Assembly: GCA_903642235.1 (NCBI GenBank)
Contig: CAHJWL010000005.1
Location: 274,572-338,571, forward strand
DNA from: Acidobacteriaceae bacterium
Lineage (GTDB): Bacteria; Acidobacteriota; Terriglobia; Terriglobales; Acidobacteriaceae
Direction: 5' to 3'
Length of the DNA: 64,000 nucleotides
Positions 52,292-61,666 of the stretch are shown piece by piece. Under the pieces are notes generated by a model. The model was not told the origin of the DNA and did no database searches. It worked only from the letters and a program-made list of their open reading frames with translations. The position numbers and the translations under genes are program-made. Position 1 is the stretch's first letter. Each line of letters opens with the position of its first letter.

Positions 52292-54154
52292 GTGTCACTC
52301 TCTCCCATCGACTGGCTCATTATGCTGGTCTACTTCAGCTTCGTTCTCGGCATCGGCTTCGCCCTCAAGCGCTACATGCGCACCTCGAACGACTTCTTTC
52401 TCGCTGGCCGCTCCATCCCCGCCTGGGTCTGCGGTCTTGCCTTCCTCTCCGCGAACCTCGGTGCGCAGGAGGTCATTGGCATGGCCGCCTCCGGCGCGAA
52501 ATACGGCATCATCACCAGCCAGTTTTATTGGATCGGCGCCGTCCCCGCCATGGTCTTCGTCGGCATCTTCATGATGCCCTTCTACTACGGGTCCAAAGCC
52601 CGCTCCGTCCCCGAGTACCTTCGCCTCCGCTTTGACGAAAAGACCCGCGCCCTCAACGCCGTCTCCTTCGCCGTCATGACCGTCTTCTCCTCCGGCATCT
52701 CCATGTACGCCATGGCTCTGCTCATCCAGACCCTCGGTCTCTTTCACGGCCTCATGCCGGATCGCTTTGTCTTCCACGTCTCCATCCTTCTCTCCGCCGC
52801 GATCGTCCTCGCCTACATCTTCCTCGGCGGACTCACCTCCGCCATCTACAATGAGGTCCTGCAGTTCTTCCTGATCGTCGCCGGCTTTCTTCCGCTTGTC
52901 TGGATCGGTCTGCGCAACCTCAGCGCGCAGCACGGCAACATTGGCGGCTGGGCCGCCGTCAGGCAGTCGCTGCCCACCTCCATGGTCCACTCCTGGCGCG
53001 GCCTCGCTCACGCCAATACCAACCCCCTCGGCGTCGAGTGGTTCGGCCTCGTCATGGGCCTCGGCTTCGTCCTCTCCTTCGGCTACTGGTGTACGGACTT
53101 CCTCGTCATCCAACGCGCCATGGCCGCTGACTCCGAGGTGTCCGCCCGCCGCGTCCCTCTTATCGCCGCTGTCCCCAAGATGTTCTTTCCCTTCCTGGTG
53201 ATCCTTCCCGGGCTCATCGCCGTCAGCCTCTCTTCGCATGCCTTCAGTTCCGCGCACGATCGCCAAAGCACCCGCCGCTCTGCCGCACCGGAAAGACCCG
53301 TCACTCCGGCCGACGGCGCAGAAACTCCTTCCGAACCCCTCGACGACAGCCACCCCCACGGCATCATCCCGCTCAAGACCGACCCCATCACCGGGAAGGT
53401 CCTGATCAACTCAAACGGCGATCCGGTCTACAACTACGACCTTGCGATCCCCGTCATGCTCCTCCACTACTTCCCAACCGGTCTGCTCGGCCTCGGCCTG
53501 ACCGCGCTTCTGGCCAGCTTCATGTCCGGCATGGCCGGCAACGTCACCGCCTTCAACACCGTCTGGACCTATGACCTCTACCAGTCCTACATTAACCGCC
53601 GCGGCACCGATGCTCACTATCTCTGGATGGGCCGCGTCTCCACCGTCGCCGGCATCGTTCTTTCGGTCGGCGCCGCTTATCTCGTCACCAGCTTCAACAA
53701 CATCATGGACTCGCTCCAGCTCATCTTCTCGCTGGTCAACGCGCCCCTCTTTGCCACCTTCCTTCTCGGCATGTTCTGGAAGCGGTCGACCGGACATGGT
53801 GCCTTCGCCGGCTTGATCTCCGGCACAGTCGGCGCCTTGTTGCACCAGGGCCTTACCCTTCCAGTCGATGCCGCCCCCGGCCTCCACGGCGGCTGGGTCG
53901 CCGTGCTTCACCGGTATCCGAGTGAGATGGCCCAGAACTTCTGGACTGCCATCTTCGCCTTCACGCTCAACCTCGCCGTCACCATCACCATCAGCCTGCT
54001 GACCAGCCCTCGGTCTGAAACCGAACTGGTCGGTCTCGTCTACTCGCTCACCCCAAAGCCCGTTGAGCTCCATCTCTCCTGGTATCAGAAGCCCGTCACG
54101 CTCGGCATCGCTGTTTTGGTTCTCCTCGTCGCTCTTAATCTTGTCTTCGCCTAG
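52292..54154 (+). CDS. Sodium/solute symporter (SSS family), SGLT-like
   Basis: Sodium-coupled uptake system of 620 residues with about 13 or 14 membrane helices. The GTG at 52292 has GAGG seven bases upstream; the frame is open further 5' but without similarity. Family blocks are NDFFLAGRSIPAWVCGLAFLSANLGAQE, YLRLRFDEKTRALNA, GGLTSAIYNEVLQFF and LLASFMSGMAGNVTAFNTVWTYDLY. A hydrophilic insertion of about 60 residues (SSHAFSSAHDRQSTRRSAAP to SHPHGIIPLKTD) lies between helices near residues 310-370. The sequence is closest to sugar (SGLT/vSGLT) members by eye. The substrate is not certain. Confidence 0.88.
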   Translation: MSLSPIDWLIMLVYFSFVLGIGFALKRYMRTSNDFFLAGRSIPAWVCGLAFLSANLGAQEVIGMAASGAKYGIITSQFYWIGAVPAMVFVGIFMMPFYYGSKARSVPEYLRLRFDEKTRALNAVSFAVMTVFSSGISMYAMALLIQTLGLFHGLMPDRFVFHVSILLSAAIVLAYIFLGGLTSAIYNEVLQFFLIVAGFLPLVWIGLRNLSAQHGNIGGWAAVRQSLPTSMVHSWRGLAHANTNPLGVEWFGLVMGLGFVLSFGYWCTDFLVIQRAMAADSEVSARRVPLIAAVPKMFFPFLVILPGLIAVSLSSHAFSSAHDRQSTRRSAAPERPVTPADGAETPSEPLDDSHPHGIIPLKTDPITGKVLINSNGDPVYNYDLAIPVMLLHYFPTGLLGLGLTALLASFMSGMAGNVTAFNTVWTYDLYQSYINRRGTDAHYLWMGRVSTVAGIVLSVGAAYLVTSFNNIMDSLQLIFSLVNAPLFATFLLGMFWKRSTGHGAFAGLISGTVGALLHQGLTLPVDAAPGLHGGWVAVLHRYPSEMAQNFWTAIFAFTLNLAVTITISLLTSPRSETELVGLVYSLTPKPVELHLSWYQKPVTLGIAVLVLLVALNLVFA

Positions 54155-54163
54155 GTCTTCCTG

Positions 54164-54676
54164 ATGATTCGTCTCTGCCAGGCCGCAGATCGTGAAACCA
54201 TCCTTGCCGTCATCAACCAGGGCGCCTGTGCCTACGCCGGCGTCATCCCAGCGGACTGCTACCACGCTCCCTACATGTCGCTTGGAGAGCTGACGCACGA
54301 GATCGCCCAGGGTGTCTCCTTCTGGGGCTTTGAACAGGGGGGCACGCTGCGGGGGGTCATGGGCATCCAGAACGTCAAAGACATAACCCTCATCCGCCAC
54401 GCCTATGTGCGCCCGGAAAGCCAGGGGCAGGGAATCGGCGCAGCCCTGTTGACCCATCTGCGTCAACTCACCGCACGACCCATCCTCATCGGCGCCTGGG
54501 CTGATGCACTCTGGGCAGCGCAGTTCTACAGAAAGCACGGCTTTGAGCCTGTCTCTTCTCGCGAGAAGAATCGCCTCCTCAGCGCCTACTGGACGGTATC
54601 GCCGCGCCAGATCGAAACCTCAGTCGTCCTCGCAGATCAACGCTGGAGAGATCGCATCACGGCAGTGCAGGTCTAG
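54164..54676 (+). CDS. GNAT-family N-acetyltransferase
   Basis: Acetyl-CoA-dependent transferase of 170 residues. The CoA-binding motif A is VRPESQGQGIGAALLTHL, preceded by LIRHAYV (beta 4) and followed by ADALWAAQFYRKHGFEPVS (motif B). The acceptor is unknown. It begins 9 bp after the symporter gene, so it is probably cotranscribed with it. Confidence 0.85.
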   Translation: MIRLCQAADRETILAVINQGACAYAGVIPADCYHAPYMSLGELTHEIAQGVSFWGFEQGGTLRGVMGIQNVKDITLIRHAYVRPESQGQGIGAALLTHLRQLTARPILIGAWADALWAAQFYRKHGFEPVSSREKNRLLSAYWTVSPRQIETSVVLADQRWRDRITAVQV

Positions 54677-54717
54677 CCAGTGCAGGGACACCAGTCCAGG
54701 TATAAAGGAGCCACGCC

Positions 54718-54972
54718 ATGGGTCTCGACATCCGCATCCCGCTCGGCCTCATCTTCCTCATCACCGGTGGCCTCATCTTCCTCTACGGCCTCTTCACCCG
54801 CGGCAGCCCCATCTACGAGCGCTCGCTCGGCATCGACGTCAATCTCATCTGGGGCGCCGTCATGCTTCTCTTCGGCGCCATCATGTTTTTCGTAGGCCGC
54901 CGCCAGCGCTGGCAGGATGATCCCGTCACCCCGCGCCCCTGGGAGCGCGACGACACCCGCCCCCGCCACTGA
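54718..54972 (+). CDS. Small two-helix membrane protein
   Basis: An 84-residue protein with two hydrophobic helices (GLIFLITGGLIFLYGLF and IWGAVMLLFGAIMFFVG), a short loop between them and a charged Pro/Arg/Asp-rich tail. AAGGAG lies nine bases before the ATG, which supports translation. I do not recognise a named family beyond similar small membrane proteins in Acidobacteria. Confidence 0.7.
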   Translation: MGLDIRIPLGLIFLITGGLIFLYGLFTRGSPIYERSLGIDVNLIWGAVMLLFGAIMFFVGRRQRWQDDPVTPRPWERDDTRPRH

Positions 54973-55018
54973 ATCCTGAAGTCTTGCATTGCAGGTAGAC
55001 TTCTTTTTGGAGCTGCCA

Positions 55019-55249
55019 ATGAAAGACTTCGATCGCATCTCGCAGGATCCAGCGGTTATGGGGGGAAAACCCTGCATCCGCTCTATGCGCGTCACCGTTG
55101 GTATGGTTCTGAATCAGCTCGGCGCCGGCCATAGCATCGAGCAGATTCTCACCGACTTCGCCTACCTGGAACGGGAGGACATCCTTCAGGCTCTCCGCTA
55201 CGCGGCGTGGCGCTCTGAAGAGCGGGAAGTCATGCTCGCCAGCGCATGA
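55019..55249 (+). CDS. DUF433-family antitoxin
   Basis: A 76-residue DUF433 protein, the antitoxin partner of the PIN-like protein that follows. The family text is DFDRISQDPAVMGGKPCIRSMRVTVGMVLNQL and GHSIEQILTDFAYLEREDILQALRYAAW, a small winged-helix-like fold. The ATG at 55019 has GGAG eight bases upstream; an earlier start at 54989 is less likely. Its stop overlaps the toxin start (ATGA), which is typical of toxin-antitoxin pairs. Confidence 0.87.
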   Translation: MKDFDRISQDPAVMGGKPCIRSMRVTVGMVLNQLGAGHSIEQILTDFAYLEREDILQALRYAAWRSEEREVMLASA

Positions 55250-55620
55250 AGCTTCTCCTCGACATGAATCTGTCCGTGAGATGGGTCGAGTTCCTGCACA
55301 TCTCCGGTTTCGTGGCAGTTCACTGGTCTACCCTCGGCGCTGCAAACGCGCCGGACTCCCTCATCATGGAATACGCAAAGCAGAACGACTTCATTGTCGT
55401 CACGCATGACCTTGATTTCGGCGCCATTCACGCCGCGACGCAGGGCCAGAAGCCAAGTGTCATCCAACTCCGCGCAGACGACATCAGTCCCGAGACCATA
55501 GCGAATCGAGTCATCATGGCACTCCATCAGATGGCCGCCGATCTTGAGGCGGGAGCCCTGGTCACAATCGACCTGAAGCGAACCCGTATCCGGGTACTTC
55601 CGCTTCGCCTCGAATCGTGA
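55246..55620 (+). CDS. DUF5615 PIN-like toxin
   Basis: A 124-residue PIN-like nuclease domain protein, probably the toxin of the pair. Acidic residues in the expected places are LLLDMNLS (first Asp), ANAPDSLIMEYA and VVTHDLDFGAI (THDxDF). The family usually occurs behind a DUF433 gene, as here, with 4-bp overlap. RNA cleavage is the presumed activity but has not been shown for most members. Confidence 0.87.
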   Translation: MKLLLDMNLSVRWVEFLHISGFVAVHWSTLGAANAPDSLIMEYAKQNDFIVVTHDLDFGAIHAATQGQKPSVIQLRADDISPETIANRVIMALHQMAADLEAGALVTIDLKRTRIRVLPLRLES

Positions 55621-55693
55621 ACGTGCCGGATTGTTCGTCTGTTACCCACGAGCTCTCCCAATTCCGTCAACACCGCCCTGCGATAATCGCCTC

Positions 55694-58195
55694 ATGAAGC
55701 GTCGCCTCATCGAGCAGTACGAGTTCGTCCGCAAGATCGGTGCCGGCGGCTCCGGCGTCGTCTTCCTTGCGACCGATACGCTCCTGCAGCGGCCCGTCGT
55801 GATCAAGCTCCTCAAACGCGGCAATCTCACCGCCGATCAGATGCGGACCACCCAGCTTCGTGAGGCCCGCCTCGCCTCCGCCATCGATCACCCCAACGTC
55901 TGCGCCATCTATGAGGTCGGCGAAGCCCCGGCAGACTCCGGCGACGATGTCGAAGCCTACATCGTCATGCAGTACATCCCCGGCAAGAACCTCGACAAGC
56001 TCATCAACGAGGGTCCCTCCAGCCTGCAGCTCATCCTCTCCGCCGGCATTCAGATCGCCGACGGGCTGGTCGCAGCCCATTCGCTCGGCATCTTTCATCG
56101 CGATCTCAAGCCCGCCAACGTCATGCTCACCGATGGCGGCCTCATCAAGATCCTCGACTTCGGCCTCGCCCGCCGCCTCACGCCAGATGATGCCGAGCCG
56201 GATCTTCGGCTTGGACGAAACAAGACCGCCTCCGGAGGCGGCACCTACACCGCCCGTGGCGGCACCATTGCCTATATGGCCCCGGAGCAGTTCGTCACCG
56301 GACGCTCCTCCGTCCAGACCGATATCTTTGCCCTCGGCCTCATCCTCTACGAGCTCGCCGCCGGTCGCCACCCCTTCCATCGTCCGGATGCCCCCGAGTT
56401 CCAGACCATCCGCGCCATCCAGTTCTCCGACCCGGCCCATCTCCGCGAGATCAATCCCAACGTTCCCATCGAGCTTGAAAGCGTCATTCTTCGCTGTCTC
56501 GAAAAGCAGCCATCCGCCCGCTTCACCGCTGCCGCTGACATCCGCGAGAGCCTTCGCACCATCATGCGTACCATGCAGCTGGACTCGGGCCTCATGCCCT
56601 TCGGTGTCTTTCCCATCCTGCCCACCGGCCGCGACGGCGAGCAGACCGTCGCCGAAGAGAAGCGCTCCACCGGCATTCTCTCCATGCTTGCCGAGCGCTT
56701 CCGCGAGCCCGCCGCCAACGCCACCAATCGCCAGACCACCCTCGTCGTCCTCCCCTTCATCGACTTCAGCGCCGCCAACGCCTCCCCTCTTTATGGGCAC
56801 GCCCTGGCTGATGCCATCGGCGCCCGTCTCGCCCGCATGCCGTCCCTTGTCGTCCGCCCGTCGAGCTCGCTCATGGCCATCTCGGGCCAGCAGCTTGACC
56901 CGCTCAACATCGGTCGCAAGCTCCTCGTTCAGTTTGTCCTGGCCGGCAACTTCGTCCGCTCCGACAAAGGCTTCGATCTCAACTGGCAGCTGCTCGACGT
57001 CGAAGGCCAGAGCGTTCGCACCGGCGGCTCCATCAACGTCGCCTCCTTCGATCTCGTCGCCGTCCAGACCGAGATCTGCAATGAAGTCTTTAGCACCCTG
57101 CAGGGCTTCGGCACTCTCCATACCAATGCAGACACCACCCGCAACGGCCGCGCCAACCCACCTCCCCGCTCGCTCGCCGAAGAGCCCTCCGAAGACTACC
57201 TCCAGGCCCGCGCCATCCTCTCCTCCTTCATGACCCGCACCGGCAGCCGCGACGACCTCGACCGCGCCCTCCGCCTCTTTGAATCCGTCGTCTCGCAGCG
57301 CGGGGACTTCGCCCCCGGCTGGTCCGGCCTCGGCATCACCCACCTGCAGTACGCCCTCAATGGCCTCGGCGGCCAGATGCACGTCCTTGAAGCCCGCCGC
57401 GCCTTCGACCGCTCCCTCCAGCTCGATCGCGAGTCCGTCGAAGCCAATCTGTATCGCGTCTACATGCTTCTCTCCCGCGGCGAAAAAGAGTCTGCCCGCT
57501 ATGGCATCGAGGGCCTGCTCCAGACCGCCGGCAACGATTGGAACGTCCATCTCGTCGCCGGCACCACCCTCCGCACCGACGGCATGTACGAGGACGCTCT
57601 CGACCAGTTCAACGTCTCGCTTCGCCTCAACCCCACCAACGCCGCCCTCATCTACAACCACCGCGCCCGCGTCTACCACTACCAGAACCAGATGGAGCTC
57701 GCCGCCGACGAGATCGCCAAAGGCCTCACCCTCGAGCCCCGCCATCCGCTCCTCCGCATCTCCCTCGGCTACCAGCAGATGCGCACCGGCTCGCTTGAAC
57801 TCGCCATCGACACCCTCGAAGCCGCCATCCGCGATGACTCGAGCCTCCGCATCGTCTTTCCCACCATCGCCCTCTGCTACGTCCAGCTCGGCGAGCGCGA
57901 AAAAGCCGCCACCTTCATCGTCGACGAAACCCTCGCCGCCGCCGAGGCCGATGCCGAAATGGGTTATCGCCTCGCCACCTACTTCGCCGCGGAAGGTGAT
58001 GAGTCCGAAGCCCTCCATTGGCTCCGCCGCGCCATTTATCTCGGCAACGAGAACTACCCCTGGTTCTCCATCAACCCACTCTGGAAGCGCCTCTCCGGCC
58101 ACGCCGACTTCGAACGTATCCTCGAAGACCTCAAGAAAAGCTATCGCCGCAATCAGAAGAATTGGAAGCGCCTCCTCGCTCAGCTCAACGACTAG
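55694..58195 (+). CDS. Serine/threonine protein kinase with TolB-like and TPR domains
   Basis: Cytoplasmic Hanks-type kinase of 833 residues; no membrane helix is visible. The kinase domain covers about 9-300: GAGGSGVV glycine loop, Lys38 (VVIK), HRDLKPANVM with Asp137, DFGLARR with Asp155. A middle part (about 340-470) resembles the TolB/FlgO-like domain often found with such kinases (LVVLPFIDFSAAN, LVQFVLAGNFVRS). From about 510 on, TPR repeats run to the end. The ATG at 55694 begins at the kinase domain. It lies upstream of the phosphatase/anti-sigma block, but 190 bp separate them. Substrates are unknown. Confidence 0.9.
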   Translation: MKRRLIEQYEFVRKIGAGGSGVVFLATDTLLQRPVVIKLLKRGNLTADQMRTTQLREARLASAIDHPNVCAIYEVGEAPADSGDDVEAYIVMQYIPGKNLDKLINEGPSSLQLILSAGIQIADGLVAAHSLGIFHRDLKPANVMLTDGGLIKILDFGLARRLTPDDAEPDLRLGRNKTASGGGTYTARGGTIAYMAPEQFVTGRSSVQTDIFALGLILYELAAGRHPFHRPDAPEFQTIRAIQFSDPAHLREINPNVPIELESVILRCLEKQPSARFTAAADIRESLRTIMRTMQLDSGLMPFGVFPILPTGRDGEQTVAEEKRSTGILSMLAERFREPAANATNRQTTLVVLPFIDFSAANASPLYGHALADAIGARLARMPSLVVRPSSSLMAISGQQLDPLNIGRKLLVQFVLAGNFVRSDKGFDLNWQLLDVEGQSVRTGGSINVASFDLVAVQTEICNEVFSTLQGFGTLHTNADTTRNGRANPPPRSLAEEPSEDYLQARAILSSFMTRTGSRDDLDRALRLFESVVSQRGDFAPGWSGLGITHLQYALNGLGGQMHVLEARRAFDRSLQLDRESVEANLYRVYMLLSRGEKESARYGIEGLLQTAGNDWNVHLVAGTTLRTDGMYEDALDQFNVSLRLNPTNAALIYNHRARVYHYQNQMELAADEIAKGLTLEPRHPLLRISLGYQQMRTGSLELAIDTLEAAIRDDSSLRIVFPTIALCYVQLGEREKAATFIVDETLAAAEADAEMGYRLATYFAAEGDESEALHWLRRAIYLGNENYPWFSINPLWKRLSGHADFERILEDLKKSYRRNQKNWKRLLAQLND

Positions 58196-58385
58196 CAAGC
58201 CTGCATTTCAGCCTGCACCCCACACCCGCGGCGAACCGCATCCGCACGCCAGATTTAGCTTGCTCTTTCCCTTCATCCCTCAGCTACACTCATGTGCATT
58301 CTCAGAAGTCGCAGTCCCACAAGCTGCTCGTCCCCTGAAACGACGAGGAAAATAGACGTTTCGGAGGACCCGCGAAGAGGCAAAT

Positions 58386-60392
58386 ATGGGTAATGCATCC
58401 GCACGCAGGCGACGACTGCTCTTCAGGCTCGCCGTTGCTGTGTGTCTGATGGTTGGCGCTCCGGCCGGAGCGTGGGCGCAGGCCCTGGCTACACCTCCAT
58501 CCGCCATCATCGATCTCGACGGAACCCGCGAGCCCATCACGCGCGTGAGCACGCTTTGGAAGTTCCACCCCGGCAACGATCCCAGATGGGCCGCCCCGGA
58601 CGTCGACGACAGCTCCTGGAAGACCCTCCACCCGCAGGAGCCCTGGGACCCACAGGGCTTCACCATGGCGGACAACCAGGCATGGTTCCGTTTCCATGTG
58701 CATGCATCCCCAGGCACATCCGCTCTTGTGCTGCAGATGCCGCGCATGACCAAGAACTACCAGCTCTTCGCAAACGGCAGACAGATCGGTCAGGTCGGTT
58801 CCTTGCCTCCCGGTCATAGCGGTCTTGCCTCGGGCGCCGCGCGCGTCTTCACGCTGCCCATCGGCAACTCCGCCGCGTCTGATATCACCATCGCCCTTCG
58901 CCTGTGGCGGCCGCACGAGCTGGCCTTTCTCAGCGCGGATATCCTTCCAGCACCCGTTCTGGCGGGCACCGCCGCCGCTCTTCTTCCCCAGTTCACCCGC
59001 ACCCGGGCCTGGACTTTTCTCCAGCGAAGCGGCATGGAATACACCGCATCACTCATCGAGCTGCCGGTTCTGGCGGCCGCTTTGCTCCTCTTCTGGCTCA
59101 CGCGCGAGCGCTTCTATCTCTGGTTCGGTCTGTACATGCTGACCGATCCGTTCTCGCTGGCGACCAATCTGCTGGCCGGGCACTTCGCCTGGGACTTTCG
59201 CGCCGCGCTGGCTCTATACATTCTCTGGAATTTCTTTTCGGCGGTCGCGCTCGCCCTCTTCTTGGGCGGCTATCTCTCCCTAAAAGATCAGCGTTTCGTA
59301 GCAGCGGCCATCCTCCTGTTCGCTCTGGCGGAGATCGGCCCCATCTTCGCTCCGGCCGGTCTTCCTGCTGTTCCAGCCGACGTGATCTACTTCGTCTTCG
59401 CGACCGCTGGCAACCTCCTCCTCGTCTGGCTCGTCATTCGCGCCTGGCGCTCCGGCATCCTCGAAGCCGGTCTCTTCCTCATCCCGTTCGCCCTCAGCGT
59501 CGGCGTCTCATCCTTGACGGATCTCGGCTATATCCTCGTGGAACTGCATGTACCCGGCATCGATCGCTGGCTCCCCGGCGAGATCACGCTCTTCAGGACG
59601 CCCTTCCCCATGACCTTGAAGGACCTGTCCGGTGTGCTCTCCCTCTTCGGCTTTCTCGCCGTTCTTGTCGTCCGCTTCTGGCGAACGGTCCGCGAGGAAC
59701 AGCGCCTGTCCTCGGCCCTCCGTGCCGCGCATGAGATCCAGGGTAGGCTCGTTCCCGAAAGCTCAAACAGCTATGGCAACTTCAAGACCGAAATCGTGTA
59801 CTTGGCAGCGGAGGAGGTCGGTGGCGACTTCTGCCAGGTTCTGCCCCGTGATGACGGCAGTCTGCTCGCCGTCATCGGCGATGTCAGCGGAAAAGGTCTG
59901 CAGGCCGCTATGATCGGCGCCCTTGCCGTCGGCGCTCTCCGATCGCTCGTTCATGAGGTCTGCGATCCCGCCGTTGTGCTCGACCGTATGAATGAGGTCA
60001 TGCTTCGCAGTGATCTGCAGGGCTTTGTTACCTGCCTTTGCGTCGTCATCGAGCCCGAGGGCAGAATGACGCTGGCGAGCGCCGGCCATCCGCCGCCCTA
60101 CGTCAACGGCGCGGAAGCCCTCTGTGAGCCAGGTCTTCCACTCGGACTCGTTGCCGATGCCAGCTACACACAAAACGTGCAGGCTCTTCCGCCCGAGGCT
60201 CGCCTTACCCTGCTCTCTGATGGTGTTCTCGAGGCGCGCTCCCCGACCGGCGAGCTCTTCGGCTTCAAGCGCATGCAGGGGATCAGTGAGGCCCCAGCCG
60301 GTGAGATCGCCGCCGCCGCCCAGCGCTTCGGCCAGCAGGACGACATCACCGTCATCACCCTCGATTGGACCGCTGCCCTCGTCCCGGCTTGA
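58386..60392 (+). CDS. Membrane SpoIIE-type PP2C phosphatase with 7TM sensor
   Basis: A sensor phosphatase of 668 residues. A signal segment (LAVAVCLMVGAPAGAWAQA) is followed by a periplasmic beta-sandwich (about 40-195, WKFHPGNDPRWAAPDVDDSSW, WFRFHVHA), seven or eight membrane helices (about 225-440) and a cytoplasmic SpoIIE/PP2C domain. Metal-binding aspartates are in VGGDFCQVL, VIGDVSGKGLQAA, LLSDGVLEA and QQDDITVI. It probably dephosphorylates a STAS antagonist in response to an external signal. Architecture agrees with 7TMR-DISM receptors. It heads the partner-switch block. Confidence 0.9.
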   Translation: MGNASARRRRLLFRLAVAVCLMVGAPAGAWAQALATPPSAIIDLDGTREPITRVSTLWKFHPGNDPRWAAPDVDDSSWKTLHPQEPWDPQGFTMADNQAWFRFHVHASPGTSALVLQMPRMTKNYQLFANGRQIGQVGSLPPGHSGLASGAARVFTLPIGNSAASDITIALRLWRPHELAFLSADILPAPVLAGTAAALLPQFTRTRAWTFLQRSGMEYTASLIELPVLAAALLLFWLTRERFYLWFGLYMLTDPFSLATNLLAGHFAWDFRAALALYILWNFFSAVALALFLGGYLSLKDQRFVAAAILLFALAEIGPIFAPAGLPAVPADVIYFVFATAGNLLLVWLVIRAWRSGILEAGLFLIPFALSVGVSSLTDLGYILVELHVPGIDRWLPGEITLFRTPFPMTLKDLSGVLSLFGFLAVLVVRFWRTVREEQRLSSALRAAHEIQGRLVPESSNSYGNFKTEIVYLAAEEVGGDFCQVLPRDDGSLLAVIGDVSGKGLQAAMIGALAVGALRSLVHEVCDPAVVLDRMNEVMLRSDLQGFVTCLCVVIEPEGRMTLASAGHPPPYVNGAEALCEPGLPLGLVADASYTQNVQALPPEARLTLLSDGVLEARSPTGELFGFKRMQGISEAPAGEIAAAAQRFGQQDDITVITLDWTAALVPA

Positions 60393-60463
60393 AACAACGC
60401 AGTGCAACTCCAAAGCAGCACCGCGCATGTCCTAATTTCGCAGGAGATTTACTCGCAAACCTC

Positions 60464-61666
60464 ATGCCACAGTCCTCCGCCAGCAACGCCCCCGTTGAAC
60501 GTGGCATCACTCTCACGGAACAGGTCGTTCGCCTCCAGGCACTCCTGGAGGCCTCGCGGTGCGTGCACTCCACCATCGAGCGTCATGAGGTGCTGGAGCA
60601 GGCCGCTCGCATCGCCGTCCGCGAGCTCGAAATGGATGGCGCCCTGTTCACCCGTTCTTCGGTCGTCTTTGGCGAGCTTCCCGCAGGTGTAGCCGATGCA
60701 CCCTGCCCGGGCTGCCCCCGCTTTGCGCTGCGATCGCGTGAAGGCACGCTGCTGTCGGAACTCGTCGTTGCCACCCCCGGCCGGCGTCCGCTGAACCTCT
60801 ACGAACAGGACTTCCTCGATGGTCTCGCCCTGCAGACCGCCGTCGCGCTTGAGAACGCCATCAATCATCAGCGCCATCTCGGCTACGCCCGTCTCGCCCA
60901 GGACCTCGACGCCGCTCGTTCCATCCAGCAAAGCCTCCTCCCCCAGACCATGCCGCTTCTGACCGGCTACTCGCTCGCCACGCGATCAAGCGCCTGCTAC
61001 CAGGTCGGCGGGGACTACCTGGACGTCGTCACCGAGCCCAGTGGGTCGTACCTCATGGTCATCGCGGATGTCGCCGGCAAGGGTCTCGCCTCGGCGCTCA
61101 TCTGCACAGCATTCCGCTCCGCTTTTCGAGCATTGGCCCGGCAGTCGCTGCCCTTGGAGGAGCTTGCAGCTCGTCTTTCACAGCAGCACTGGGAGGAAGG
61201 TGCGGAAGCTCGCAGACGCTACGTCACCGCGCTCTTCGTGCGCTTGCATGCTGAATCGGGAGATCTCGAGTTCCTCAATGCGGGACACAACCCAGCCTTC
61301 CTTGTGAGTCCAGACAGCAGCAGGGTCTGCCTGGTAGAGGCCACTGGAACCCCCCTTGGCATTCTTCCCGGCGCGGCGTACATCAGCGAGCGCTGCAGTC
61401 TCGCGCCGGGCGCTCGTCTTCTGCTCTACACGGATGGCCTCACCGAAGTCTTCCGCGGAGAAGAAGAGTTCGGCCAGGAGCGCCTCGAAGACCTGTTCGC
61501 CCGCGCAGCGGCAACCCCTCCATTGCCTGCAGAGGCCGCCGGCATCCTTGATCTGCTGTGGACCACGCTTGATATCTTCACCGATGGCGCTCCCCAGCAG
61601 GATGATATGAGTGCCATTGCACTTTGCCGTGCAGGCGGGATCTCACAGGAGAGAGCATGCCCATAA
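60464..61666 (+). CDS. GAF-SpoIIE PP2C phosphatase (RsbU/RsbP-like)
   Basis: Soluble serine phosphatase of 400 residues. An N-terminal GAF domain (about 12-145, EQVVRLQALLEASRCVHST, NLYEQDFLDGLALQTAVALENA) is joined by a short helix (LDAARSIQQSLLPQ) to the SpoIIE domain with QVGGDYLDVV, VIADVAGKGLASAL, LYTDGLTEV and QQDDMSAIAL. The GAF domain contains CPGCP, which could bind a ligand or metal. The ATG at 60464 is chosen; an earlier frame would overlap the previous phosphatase gene. Its end overlaps the RsbW-like gene by 10 bp. Confidence 0.88.
   Translation: MPQSSASNAPVERGITLTEQVVRLQALLEASRCVHSTIERHEVLEQAARIAVRELEMDGALFTRSSVVFGELPAGVADAPCPGCPRFALRSREGTLLSELVVATPGRRPLNLYEQDFLDGLALQTAVALENAINHQRHLGYARLAQDLDAARSIQQSLLPQTMPLLTGYSLATRSSACYQVGGDYLDVVTEPSGSYLMVIADVAGKGLASALICTAFRSAFRALARQSLPLEELAARLSQQHWEEGAEARRRYVTALFVRLHAESGDLEFLNAGHNPAFLVSPDSSRVCLVEATGTPLGILPGAAYISERCSLAPGARLLLYTDGLTEVFRGEEEFGQERLEDLFARAAATPPLPAEAAGILDLLWTTLDIFTDGAPQQDDMSAIALCRAGGISQERACP

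Noticed and set aside
55667..58198. An 843-residue open frame antisense to the Ser/Thr kinase gene
   Set aside because: It mirrors the kinase codons; the text is Gly/Glu/Val/Ala-rich without domains. Long antisense frames are a by-product of the strong third-position GC bias here.
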